Assembly (NCBI RefSeq): GCF_018687715.1
Contig: NC_056755.1
Span: forward strand, 21,429,501-21,493,500
Source: Carya illinoinensis
Lineage: Eukaryota; Streptophyta; Magnoliopsida; Fagales; Juglandaceae
Reading direction: 5' to 3'
DNA length: 64,000 nt
The notes below the pieces were generated by a model. It made no database searches. It was not told the DNA's origin and worked only from the letters and a program-made list of their open reading frames with translations. The position numbers were made by a program, and so were the translations under genes. This document shows positions 44,998-56,178 of this stretch, piece after piece; the first letter of the stretch is position 1, and each line of letters starts with the position of its first letter.

Positions 44998-47330
44998 TAG
45001 GGGTGGCAATATGCGTTAACCCAACACGAACAGGATATAATAAAAACAGGTTTGGGTTTAACCTTATCGGGTTTGGGTTAAAACGGATTGACTTGTTAAG
45101 ACATGATTGCTTAACGGGTCAGTAACGGGTTAACCCATTATGACCCGTTATAACCTGCTAAGAAATTTAAAATTACATTTTTACCCTTAACCTAAAAACT
45201 AAAAAACCCTAAGTTACTACACTCGTCATGGCCCGCACTCAGTCTCGTCTCTCATCCTCACAAATTCACATCTTAGAAACTTTTATTTCTATTCTTATTT
45301 CTTACTCTTCAATCTTCACATACTGACTCTCATCTCCTTGAAAAACCTCTCACTCTGCCTCTCGCACAAGCATTCAAGCTCGAACGGTAAGGCACTTCAA
45401 CGTCAAATCTATATTTTCAGATATGAGATTTTGTGGCTAGATTTTCAGATATGAGATTTTTGTGACTACATTTTCAGATTTGAGGTCTCCTTCAATGTTC
45501 TTCAAGAGGTCCTCTCCATCGTCTGTTGCAGCACCCCGCCACAGGTAAATCTCTGTCTGTGTCTGCTCTCTCTCTCTCTCTCATACCTTTTCCTCTCTCA
45601 GTTGCTCGCTATCTCATCTTTGCATCCTAGCCGTGCCAACTGCCCCCCAACCCCCCCCCCCCCCCCCCAATTAGCCGTTGCTTCTGGCAAAGGTGCTGTT
45701 GGCAAGTCCACCACTGTAGGTATTTTTCGAGTTTGTTTTTTCCTTTTTGTCAATTTTTTTTTTTTTATTAAGATATCAAGTTTTAGTTATGATTTTTTAT
45801 TTTATTTTATTTTTTATGTGGTAATCTTCAATGGAGTGGAGGATTTTTTAATCTTTATCGTAATATTTCCTGGCATTTGAATTTTGACCTATTGGATCAT
45901 CTTACATTCATATAAACTGGCCTTCGATGTGCTTGTGATGGTCAGATGAAAACTAATTGATGGTGTTTTCGGTGAGTTGATGACACTCTAAATTATGCTT
46001 TGTTTTTAATCATTTGCTTTTTGGCTCAATGGGTTGCTCTAAATTGTGAATTTTGGAGCCCTGGCTGAAAGAGATTTTAAGTTTTGCAAGGATAAGGTGC
46101 GGGTCTTGGGGGTGGTGGTGGCTACTTGGACTTGGATCCATGGCATATTGATCACACTTTTTTTAGTCTCTTTCCAGCGGCTTAACAGTTTGGAAAACTG
46201 TTGCAATTGTAGTGGCATTATATGCTTATAAAGCAGTACGATAACTACCATTTGGGTATATTCATTAACATGTGTTATGAAAAAGTTAAAATGAGCGTTG
46301 ATTTCTTTTCTTTTCTTTTTAAGAGAAAAACGTGTATTAAAGTTTTTCTAGTTTTGGGTTACAGTTTCCCATTTGAAATAATTGAATTTCCTTGGAGTAC
46401 AACTGGGTTTCCGGAAAGAGAATTGGTGGTAGAAAGTAGAAACAACATGGTCAAACTAGCACAACATGTGCTTTTATCTTGTCATCTTTGTAAATGTGAA
46501 TACGAAGCAACAAATTTAACATCAGGCCCTTTTTTAATAATTATGTAAGCAGGACAAGACACCTACCAATACTTTCCTGCTGGTTCTAGTTTTGTTGTGG
46601 GCTTTATGCATACTGGTAGGTTTGCAGTTAACTTGGTTGTTTCACTTGCTAACATGTAGTATACTGTATTGTAATAAGGAAACCAACAAAATGTAAATGG
46701 AATGCTCTGTAACAAAAGGAAAGTAATGCAGGGAAGATGTTTGATAAATTTCTTCAAAGAGTCATACGTATTTGATAAGGAAGGCTCGAATCAAGATTGT
46801 GTTATATCTTTTTTTTTTTTTTTCCTTTGTTCTAATTTAATATTGTTGTTGTTTGTAATTACCGGGATCTAAAGTTCTTGACTCTATAAAGTGTAATGGC
46901 TATTTCATCTTCATTTTTTGCATGTTCAATGCAGGGGAGCATGACTGCTTCCAAGGCATTAAGTTGCTACAAAGAGCTTTTGTGCAATCCTTCAAATCTT
47001 AGAGAACAACAAGAGCAAAGAGGACACTACACTTCCTTCTTCAAGTTCCAAATTTGTTAAAGATTTTTATGTATCATCATATTTGGGATTATAACATTAA
47101 TACTATTACAATGTGTTTATCGTATTTGATATTGTTGAGATCGTAATTTTGAACTTATAGTTAGTTTATATTTGTTTTATAAATATTTTAATTTTAATAT
47201 TTATATAAAATTAATCAAGTCAAATGAGTTAAAAGATTATGTTCGTGTCCAAATGGATCGTGTCGTGTCGTGTTAACATAAAAGGGTTGTGCCGTGTCAT
47301 GTTAATTTATTTGGTTGATTACTTAATTAG
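44998..47330 (+). mobile_element. hAT-like non-autonomous element carrying gene-like exons
   Basis: It begins TAGGGGTGGCAATATGCG, a common plant hAT terminus. CGGGTT/AACCCG-type subterminal motifs follow to about 45160. The far side has GTGTCGTGTCGTGTTAAC and GCCGTGTCATGTTAA subterminal words (47255-47310), but the matching end GCCACCCCTA is absent, so the right terminus is lost. The interior looks like a gene leader and exons: CT-rich sequence and GTAAAT donor at 45545, a P-loop exon (45602-45719), and an exon-like block at 46935-47060 followed by AT-rich sequence. This resembles a Pack-type element that has captured host gene pieces. Confidence 0.55.
45602..45719 (+). pseudogene. Captured exon of an Mrp/NBP35/IND1-type P-loop NTPase
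   Basis: The frame reads QLAVASGKGAVGKSTTV and then hits a GTATTT splice donor at 45720. Mrp/NBP35/IND1 (NUBPL) ATPases, which deliver iron-sulfur clusters, carry a deviant Walker A block of the form VASGKGGVGKSTT, often just before an intron. Here Gly is replaced by Ala in the loop (GAVGKS). An 18-base run of C (45651-45668) disturbs the sequence before it. No further part of the protein is found downstream, so this is a fragment and not a gene. Identity to IND1 rather than another MRP-family member is an inference. Confidence 0.55.
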
Positions 47331-48285
47331 ACTCATAATCTCTCTTGGCATTCGAACCATATGATTCTGTTTCGTAGATTTGATGCAGATGAGGACGTTG
47401 AGCCTGAGGCTTCAGCTCCACCGGAAGAGTGACCTAAGGTCACTTTTCGTGTTTTGGATTTTGTTTTCCACTTTTGTTATGTATTTTGGTTTATATTATA
47501 TTTTTACCAGATTACTATATAACTCTTGAAGGAATTTTTATTTTGGGAAATATATATTTAAAATTATGGTACTTAGTTGACTAACTTTTATTTATCCGCT
47601 TCGATTTTTGTTATACACTTTTTGCATGTGCACTATCGTTTGGGGTGTGTGACCAGTATTGTCATCATCCCGATATCATGATTCTCGTATTTCCATACGT
47701 GAGAATCAGAGGTGTCACATTAGCTGTAGGCACAATAAAGACCAAGAGTGTGCAGATGTAGTCTGGAGAAAACAACCAGAGAACTTCTTGTTTACAGGGA
47801 TATGAAGCTAAAAAATTTTGAAATAGCCAAAAGCTTAAATTTACCCAATCCAAACCCAAAGTGGTTTAAATTAAAGATTTGGTGAATGGAGTTGAGGATG
47901 GGAAAAATAGACAGTACAAAACAGGTTTTAGTTGCATTTGGTATTTTGGTTGTTGGTAGTACCTTTTCGTTCCCATTGTATTACCAGTTCCAAGCAATCA
48001 ACATGAAATGGAATCTACATAATAAGAAGGAAGGACAAAACCAATAGATTCTCATTGCATAAGCAGATAAAGCGCATAGATTGATGCAGATTTGGAGGAA
48101 AATGTCGGTAATTAGCATAATGACAGAACCTTTAGCACTTCAAGACACCAGCAGAAATAATAGATTTAGATACACTCATAGATAAAAATATGATGAGGAA
48201 GTTTCAAGTTGAATATTATAAATATGTTCTGCTCCTCATGTTTACAAATTGAAAGCACAAGAGTGAAGACTTACTGACTAGTTTA
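47331..48285. other. Gene-free interval with retroelement-like scraps
   Basis: A short acidic frame (FDADEDVEPEASAPPEE then stop, about 47376-47431) looks like the tail of a longer lost coding region. A 70-bp stretch from TGTGACCAG to GGTGTCACA (about 47649-47720) resembles LTR-type ends but has no proven target duplication. The rest includes the 3' flank of the minus-strand gene. Confidence 0.4.
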
Positions 48286-50901
48286 TCATTCATCGGGAGT
48301 CCCTTCTGATGTTTCCGAAACCTTACGTTTTGCAATGGATTCCTTGAGTACTTTTACTCCATTCTCAACGTCCAGCAACCTATTCCCAAGCAAATCAACC
48401 CCTTGAAAATGTGCTTCAAATTTAGTATTCAATTCTGCTTCAACGTCTTTAAACTTCTTCTCAATCACCAAACGGGTTATCCTGTCTTCTTCTGCTTGTT
48501 TCAACCGTTGCTTTTCCAGTTCAGAGGTGCTCAGTACAAGACCTCCAGAGCCAGGAACATCCTTGTAAAGTGGCTCTTCAGGCTGTGGGAAGCGTGATCT
48601 GTATTCAGCAAATGCCCTATCAGATTCCTTCAACGCCTTCCTATATCCCTCCAACAGATTTGCCATCATATAGAGTTCACGCTCGAGCCGATACACCTCC
48701 ACTTGTTTCTTCTGTTGCTCTTCATACTTAGTCGTTCGAATGTGTTCAATTATACGATCCCGCTGCTCCAACTCATTCAGTAAGATCTGTTGATTCACGG
48801 TAGCTTCCTCACAAGCCTGTTCTTTGGCAGCATACATCATTCTAGCTTTACCAACCCAATGCTGTACTTGCTCCATACACATATCAAAGTCAGCCTCTTT
48901 TCCATCCCATGGCCCATCACTCCTCAACCTCTTATGACCACCATTAAGAGAGTGATGAATGCCATCGTTCTCATGATCAAGCCCTTTCTTGTTAGTATTA
49001 CCAAAAAGCGATGAACTACCAGCAATCATCCCATTATCCACCCTAGATGACAAAAAATCCCCTGCTGAGTGATCACGGAGTTCCAATCCTGTGCTAAAAG
49101 GCATTTGGGCCGCTTCCATTGCCTGAATCAGACTCCGTGAAGCCAACCCATCAAGCGGGTTGCACTTCGGCGAAAGATGAAATCCACCAACCTCCTGTTC
49201 TCCTTCTTCTTCTTCATCTTGTCCTTCATCCTCTCCTTCTTCTGCTTCTTCTCCCGCTTCTTCTCTCTTTTCCTCGTCACAACCCAAGCCCTTAATTTCA
49301 CCAACACTACAACGCCTGAAAAATGGCTCGCCTACAACGCCCATACTGCTCTTCCTATCCAAAAGCCATGCCCCACCTTCTTCCTCATCCTTATACTCCT
49401 CCCTACATCCATCAAAATCCATAACATCCTCATCCCCAACACGCTCCTTGTCAATCTCAACACTCTCCACCTTCTCTTCAACTCTCTCCACATTATCTTG
49501 CCCGAGACTCAATTCAATACTATGCTCCTCCAATTCGTGCACCCGAGAGTCTTCAACCACAGCCATCTTCACATCCCCCAGCTCGTGCCCTCGAGATTCC
49601 TCAACAGCATCCATCTTCAAATCCCGCAATTCGTGCCCATGAGAATCCTCACCCACACTTAGGTCCACATCCCTAAATGCATGCCCTCGAGAATCCTCAC
49701 CCGCAGACATCTTCACATTCCCACATTCGTGCTCCCAAGAATCTTCAACCGCGCCCGTCTTCATATCCGCCAGTTCGTTCCCCCGAGAATCTTCAACTTC
49801 ATCCATCTTCACATCCCCCAATTCGTGCCCCCGAGAATCTTCACTTGCATCAATCTTCACATCCCCCGATTCGTGCCCAAGATAATCTTCAACCGTACCC
49901 AACTTCACGTCCCCACTAACGTCCATATCCTCCTCGTCTTCCTCCTCCTCCACCTCCACATCAACCTGGTCTAATTTAGGCTCTTCCTTCAGCAAATCAT
50001 CTTTCTGTGATCTTATTAGATACTGCAAATGAGAGGCGTAGTAACAATTGGCCAGCCTCGGGGCTTGCAGCAGCTCCTTCTCAACCATGAACCATATTAA
50101 ACCAGCCCATTCTACCTTCTCAAAATGTCCTTCCTTGATCATCTTGGTCCAATTCAACACCTCTTTCGGCATCATCCACGTATCCTCGTGCAAAAGCATC
50201 CAATTCGACACGAAATCCTCGATAAACGCGATCGAATCCGGTGATTCCGCGGCAGTTTCCAGCAGCGGTGAACTCTTCTTTACGGGCAACGGCAACTTCA
50301 ATGCGCGAGCCAAATCAGCTCGGTTGACATTGATTCGAGCGGAATTCACATAGCTACACCGATTCTGCGAGTTGTAACTGGCGACCAGCTCGGCGAGGAG
50401 ATCGGCTCGGAGGGTCTTGTCGAACTCGATGTGGACAAATTCCCACAGCCCGAGCCGCTTCAGAAGCTCCTCGTGGCTTTGGAAGTCTAGGGTTTTGGAG
50501 GGGACAAAAGGGATGGGCTTGAGGGTTTCTACGAGGGCTCGAAACTTCTTCTGGGACTTCTGCCGGGCGAGACGGCGCTTATGGGCATTCTTCTTGCGCT
50601 TAGGTGCTCGACGAGAGGTGGGAGGGTCGGAGATTCGGGGAGTTAGAGCTGAGATTGGTTCAGGGTCATCTTGGATTGGGTTAATTTGATTAGGGATAGG
50701 ATCGTCTAGGTGGGGATCTGCTGGTTCAACAAGGGCTATGGTTTTGGGGGATTCGGTACGAGAGCCTAGAGGATTTGATTCCGATTCTTGAATGATCATG
50801 GCGTTAGGGTTTTGGGAGGGTTGCTCGGAATGAGTGGGAGAAGTACTCATGGTTGCGTCCCGCGGATTTGAGTCGGAAAAGTACTCAGTGTGGTGGCTCA
50901 A
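48286..50901 (-). CDS. Unknown nuclear-type coiled-coil protein with 16-residue repeats
   Basis: Single exon of 871 residues, intact. I do not recognise a named family. Residues 1-95 are Ser/Pro-rich. Residues 97-119 are a dense basic cluster (RRAPKRKKNAHKRRLARQKS) that looks like a nuclear localisation signal. Residues 128-300 are the most protein-like part: predicted mixed helices with LLKRLGLWEF, FDKTLRADLLAELVASYN, VNRADLARALKLP and a Trp-rich segment. Residues 315-327 are acidic. Residues 329-456 hold eight copies of a 16-residue repeat, consensus GHELGDVKMDAVEDSR. Residues 476-572 are extremely Glu-rich. Residues 680-860 are mostly coiled coil (LERELYMMANLLEGYRKALKES, EKQRLKQAEEDRITRLVIEKK). 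The layout suggests a plant nuclear scaffold or DNA/RNA-associated protein, but no catalytic motif is visible. The start is the first ATG of the frame. Confidence 0.85.
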   Translation of the reverse strand: MSHHTEYFSDSNPRDATMSTSPTHSEQPSQNPNAMIIQESESNPLGSRTESPKTIALVEPADPHLDDPIPNQINPIQDDPEPISALTPRISDPPTSRRAPKRKKNAHKRRLARQKSQKKFRALVETLKPIPFVPSKTLDFQSHEELLKRLGLWEFVHIEFDKTLRADLLAELVASYNSQNRCSYVNSARINVNRADLARALKLPLPVKKSSPLLETAAESPDSIAFIEDFVSNWMLLHEDTWMMPKEVLNWTKMIKEGHFEKVEWAGLIWFMVEKELLQAPRLANCYYASHLQYLIRSQKDDLLKEEPKLDQVDVEVEEEEDEEDMDVSGDVKLGTVEDYLGHESGDVKIDASEDSRGHELGDVKMDEVEDSRGNELADMKTGAVEDSWEHECGNVKMSAGEDSRGHAFRDVDLSVGEDSHGHELRDLKMDAVEESRGHELGDVKMAVVEDSRVHELEEHSIELSLGQDNVERVEEKVESVEIDKERVGDEDVMDFDGCREEYKDEEEGGAWLLDRKSSMGVVGEPFFRRCSVGEIKGLGCDEEKREEAGEEAEEGEDEGQDEEEEGEQEVGGFHLSPKCNPLDGLASRSLIQAMEAAQMPFSTGLELRDHSAGDFLSSRVDNGMIAGSSSLFGNTNKKGLDHENDGIHHSLNGGHKRLRSDGPWDGKEADFDMCMEQVQHWVGKARMMYAAKEQACEEATVNQQILLNELEQRDRIIEHIRTTKYEEQQKKQVEVYRLERELYMMANLLEGYRKALKESDRAFAEYRSRFPQPEEPLYKDVPGSGGLVLSTSELEKQRLKQAEEDRITRLVIEKKFKDVEAELNTKFEAHFQGVDLLGNRLLDVENGVKVLKESIAKRKVSETSEGTPDE
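49534..49917 (-). repeat. 48-bp coding minisatellite, eight units
   Basis: The tandem units keep the reading frame of the unknown protein (16 codons each, residues 329-456). They vary at several positions but keep the GHEL, DVK and EDSR cores. Antisense reading of the same repeats gives long open frames that should not be taken as genes. Confidence 0.85.
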
Positions 50902-51294
50902 CCAGGGCTAAATATTAAATAAAGAGATTCCACCCCAACTTTTAAATATTAAAAAATAAAAATAAAAATAAAAAAATCCAATTTTTGTCCTTTTTTTATT
51001 ATTTCAATATATTCTTAAATTAAAAAAAAAAATCTAAATATTATTTCAATATATTCTTAAATTTTTTTTTAAAAAAAAAACAAATCTACATGTAAATGTT
51101 ACCATGTTTTCCAATAAGTCAAAGCAATATAGTACGGACTAGATTTTAAGTTTATCATAACCCAACCATCCTGGTTTGTGTTTGGGTCCGACCCGACCCG
51201 ATTTAGCATCCAAACATTCCAAACCGATCTCATCTAACCAGACACAAGTCTGGAATTATGTCTACAAATCCACCTTCGAGGACACCCTCTCCTA
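50902..51294. promoter_or_regulatory. Upstream region of the minus-strand unknown gene
   Basis: This is the only non-repeat flank between the gene start at 50901 and the hAT element at 51295. It contains long A/T tracts (50945-51085), which are typical plant promoter or leader composition. The sequence CCGACCCGACCCGATTTAGCATCC at 51190 is repeat-like. No TATA box can be placed with confidence. Confidence 0.3.
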
Positions 51295-52628
51295 TAGGGT
51301 TGAGGACCGACTTTTCGGGGTCGGTATTGTCATCCTCCGATAAAGTACTCCGACTCTAACTTTGTCGGAGATCAAATCCGACCTCCAACTTTTATAGGCT
51401 CTACTCCGACTCCGACTCTAACTTGTCGGAGCGGAGTCGGAGTTAGGTTTTTTTATTAGACTTTTTTCTTAATTCATTTAATATTTAAATTTTACAATTT
51501 TAGACTCTAATCGAATTTGAGCTTCCATATCAATTTTTTTAAAATATAATTTCTAATTTATTTAACCAAATTTCTAAAAAGAAATCATTCACACAAGGAT
51601 CCTTCATCCTTAAATCCTTAAAACTTGATACATACATTAAAATCTTGAACACTGTAAAATAAAACAAAATTTAAACTGGCAATAAGAAATTTTCCAACTA
51701 TGATACACACATGAAAAATACATAACCAAAATTACAAATTAAAATCATTTATACAAAATTACAAATTAAAAATACATAACCAAAATTACAAACTAATTAT
51801 CCATCATCATCTATCCTCCCAAATTATCCAATGAACTCATGGCTCATCATCTATCAAGTTTTAATTCCATCAACAAGTTACAACTTACAACAAAAGAACT
51901 AATACAAATTACAACGAATTTCATTCCAACTTGTGGCTGAGGAAAAAAGCAAAAAAATTAGTATTACATGTTATAAGTTATTATAGAATCATAGATTAAT
52001 TACTATAGTCTATACATTACTACTACAGGGTATATTAGGTACATTAGTGTTACATGTTATTATAGTAAAAGTGTATTATTTTAGGTACATTTGTTCATAC
52101 TAGTATTTAACTCACTAAATAAGTTATAGTTATATAAAATATATATGATTAATGTATAAAAAATATAGATATTTTTATAATAATAATTAACTCATACTAG
52201 TATATATATTATTGAGTTTAACTAACTATATAAGATATAGTTATATAAAATCTACATAATCAATACTTTAGTTATTATACATTAGTATTACATGCTATTA
52301 TAAATTTATTATTTATATATTAGTGTTTATCTATTGGTGTTATATGTTATTATGCATTTTCGTATTTATACATTATTATTACATGTTATTATATTTATAT
52401 GATTAATATATAGAAAAATACATATATTTTTATTAAATATGTACAATATTGGAGTGAAGTCGGAGCGGAGTCAGAGTTAGAGCTAGGGCATCAAAGTCGG
52501 AGTCGGTTCAGCTCCACCTCCGATTTTGACTCCGACTCAGACTTTCCTTAGAAAAAGACTCCGACTCTGCCTTCACCAAGAGCGGAGTCGGGGTTGGAGT
52601 CAAATTTTCGGATTTCTGCTCAGCCCTA
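51295..52628. mobile_element. Non-autonomous hAT element with subterminal GGAGTCGG repeats
   Basis: The ends are TAGGGTTGAGG and (reverse complement of the right end) TAGGGCTGAGC. The flanks are a perfect 8-bp duplication CTCTCCTA at 51287-51294 and 52629-52636. Both subterminal zones carry many GGAGTCGGAG/CTCCGACTCC words, at 51330-51450 and 52450-52600, which fit transposase-binding subterminal repeats. The interior of about 900 bp is AT-rich and non-coding. It is 1334 bp long. Confidence 0.88.
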
Positions 52629-53026
52629 CTCTCCTAGAGGAACTTCCTCATGATTTTCTTCGAGTCATTGTTGAGAATGGACCCATATTTGCCTTAAAAT
52701 CTAATACCGATATTGAAAATAAATTTCAATGCTAAAGTCATTGTTTGGCTGTTGAGAAATTGTAGGAAAATTTCCAGCAAACATGAAAAAACATGGAAAG
52801 CTTTCCTGAAAGAGCTTCCCACATTTTCTCCAACAAACATGGGAAATTTCTAGTAATTTTCCAACAACAAAAAAAAAGTGAAAAGATCGGAAAGCTTTCC
52901 TGTGAAAACCCGGACTTTACCAAGTCCTCGTTTCTATTATTTTACTTAGAAAAGTCTTTTGATTATTTAAAAATGCTAAGTTTTGGAAGGAAAAGTCCCA
53001 AAGTGTATTATATTTTTAGACCCTAA

Positions 53027-53748
53027 GAGTTCTAAATTGAGTGGCACTTCAGGCCAAATGGGTGCCAAACGTGTTTTCCCAATGGCCAATAGGAAAATGC
53101 AATGTAGGCATTCTATAGGAGAGTGAAATGAAGTCTAATGTATTGGATTTTGTCTTATGAGTAAGAAGAATCACCAATCTTCTTCTCTCTCCCTCTCATT
53201 TTCCTTCTCAAATTTGAGTTCCTTTCTCAGCCAAACACAAAATCACCTCTCTTCTTCTCTCTCCCTCTCCCTCTCGAATCTGGGTTCCTTTCTGTGCCAA
53301 ACACAAAATAACATCTCTCGACAAAATCCATATGTGCAATGGAACCAGCCTTCTTAAGCCCCATCTGTGCTCCACTCCACCACACCAAAAGCTCCAAAAA
53401 AATGATATTTAGGTTGAAAGGTAAATAAAATTTGTGTCCCTATAATGATCTTGCCTAATGAAGGTTAACATAAAAATTAAATTAGTTAGGAATAACATTT
53501 TTACACACTACATTAATATCCTTCAATTTGGGTTGTCTATGCCCTTTTGGTAAAAAATGAATAGTATTGTATACAAGTTGTACTGGTGACTGTAATGCTT
53601 AGGATTTATAAGTTTAGGGCTGGCCATTTTAGAAACATTTTTAAAACATTTACAAAAATTTGAAGGAATTTTTTTTCTTGTTTACACCTATAAATTCCCT
53701 TGTTCTTTTGTTGCTTGTATATTTGACTTACATATCCTTGGTTTTTGT
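53027..53748 (+). repeat. Left long inverted-repeat arm
   Basis: It pairs in reverse complement with 60166-60852. It contains pyrimidine-rich leader-like repeats (two CTTCTTCTCTCTCCCTCTC blocks at about 53176 and 53250) and a GTAAAT donor-like site at 53421 after GGTTGAAAG. The two arms share these, so both look like promoter plus first exon. Confidence 0.7.
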
Positions 53749-53918
53749 TGGTGGTCTAGTTTTTTCCTTGGTTTTATGGCACTCTAGATTATCTCTAGCT
53801 ACTAAAGAATGGAGTTGGTGGTTTACATGTTTTGGTATTTTTCATCCAGCCTGTGTTGGGAATCTGGGATGTAGAGATCATTGGGGATATATATAGTGGT
53901 TATACTAGCTTACTTTTA

Positions 53919-53949
<31 letters not shown>

Positions 53950-55729
53950 TTGTGGCCTGATTATATTTCTCCAAGGCTTGCTCTAGGAATGTTTTGGGCA
54001 AGGCTTGCCTTGTTTAAAGCCAAATGTTAATGCCAAATTCATAAAATAGCATTCAAACAAATCATGGAGTTACTCATTGATTAATTTCCATATAAAATTT
54101 GTGACTATTTGAGAGTTGCAGAAGTATAATTTCTGGCAATAATCTAGATTGCAACATGATGTCTTGAGATAACATATATCCAGATTACAATAATCCAAAT
54201 TACTCATTAGGACTGTGCAAAATGTGAAATGTTATTATTGTCGTTTTGGTACTTGAAATGTTAAATATTTACACACACATACATAACCTTAACCTAGTAT
54301 CTCTGTGTACATTGAAGATTTAGCTATTTAATTTTACAATCAAAAGAGACACCATTTCTAGCTTACGGTCTGTTAGGGCAAGAGATGAAGTGATCTCAGG
54401 ATAAAGACCTCTATGTTATTGTGGCATTCCCTCTAAAATGCGAATGTTGAGCAATCCAAAAATATTTTATGGCAGTTTTTCAATTGTCTAAGTTATAAGA
54501 ATAAAAAATAGTGTTGCTTTTTTGAATGGATTGATTTTGAAATAGAATAACCGGATTGTTGTAAAAGAACCTTGGAATCAGCACAATAAAGAAATGAAAG
54601 GTTAACATCTGAACGTGCAAGAATTGAACACATCAAATTCAAATCGATGAATAAGAAGTAGAAATATGCCTTGATTGCATCTTGGATTGTATTTATTGTG
54701 TTATTAGTTAATTTTAAATTTTATGAGCCTTCATGCTCTGTAAATCATTTAATGCTACATTAAGATGTACTTGGTTTATCAAAACAAGTTGTTTTTATTT
54801 TATAGATCAGTTTTTGTAAAAGACTATTTGAATATTATATGATGAATGAAGTGACTTTTTTGACTGCATATATCAATATTTCTTTTCTCTTTTGGAATGA
54901 TTGAAGTGGCATACCCATACATATGTAGCCATATTATAGTTTCATATCATTTCTCTTTTGTAAATTTTGTAAATCATTTCTTTTCTCTTTTACAAGGAAA
55001 ATTCAGATTACTACAATCCCGCTTACAGTTCATCCCCTTTCTAATGGCTACAAAAGTAATTGGTTTATATCTATATTAAGTCATCCCCTTTCTACAATTG
55101 AGCTACTATCAGATTGTTTTATTAAGAATAGAGGAGGTGACTCAATGGCTCAAAAGTGTTAGGAATTCACTTTCAAATTGCCTAATTATAAACTCCACGA
55201 ACTGGATGAATCTCAAAATTTGCAGAAATTCAGATATGAAGAAACAGATGTACAAGCAGCAGTTTCGAAAGGAAGAAATAAAAGCACAAATTAGATTTCT
55301 GTTTCAATTTACTCAATATACATATTTCAATGTCAGTTTTTCTACTGAAGACAAGAAAATCAAAAGTATGATGCCTATAAAAGTATAATTGCTACAAAAA
55401 ATAGCTGCTCAGTAATTAATCTTCTTATGAAAACTAAAAACTCCAATATTACTCTTCATTTTTTAACATTTATAGGAATTGCATATTCCTACAAACCAAG
55501 AACAATTTTTACAAAGGGGTGACCAGAAGTGACCAAATCAAATCTTTAAATATAAAATAGATAAGATAAGATTAATATCAATCAAGGTCAGGAGGTAATA
55601 TAGTTGAACTTGGTACACTCATAGTCCTATAAAAAAATATTTCATCAAGTTAAAAGGTTATACATGGAATATACGACATAATTATACATATAATAAAATC
55701 ATTACAATTACCTATGTGATGGACAGTTA
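53749..55729. other. Interior of the MULE-like element without visible gene
   Basis: AT-rich sequence with a (TA)n run at about 53918-53940. No frame resembles a known protein on either strand. Confidence 0.45.
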
Positions 55730-56178
55730 GTTCTAACATGCCCTTCTTGTTTACAAATGTTGCTTCGTCACTTTTTCATTGGTGCATTTTCCTTTGGGTT
55801 CTTGTGTCATAATGATTTGGGCCTTCCTTTAGATATAATGATTGAAGGATTTTGCAATGAAAAGTTTGAGACTATTTGGCTCTAGACAGGATGTCCCTCC
55901 CTGTTACCACCATCGTCATCATTATTCATCAAGAGAAGCTCTTGATTAATAATCTCTATTCCCTTACAAGCATGCTTATATTTCTTAATAAATAATGATC
56001 CCATCTCAACAACTATATAAAATTGTCTCATCAAATGATATTTCATGACGAATGTAGTTGGGACATTCTCCAATGGCCCCTCATCGACAAATATCCCATG
56101 CACCAAGTGACTCTTTGCATTGATCGTCTACCTTTCTAACATATATGATTGCAGTACAAGGTCTAAACATTTTTTTTT

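Noticed and set aside
45840..46560. Frames of 60-108 residues in the interior of the Pack-like element
   Set aside because: They have no similarity to known proteins and lie in AT-rich intron-like sequence.
47649..47720. 70-bp segment with TGTGACC...GGTGTCACA ends as a mini LTR or MITE
   Set aside because: There is no flanking duplication and no second copy in the window, so chance cannot be excluded.
49177..49974. Long open frames on the plus strand opposite the 871-residue gene
   Set aside because: They arise from antisense reading of the coding minisatellite and the Glu-rich tract. The codons are low-complexity, with no protein family resemblance.
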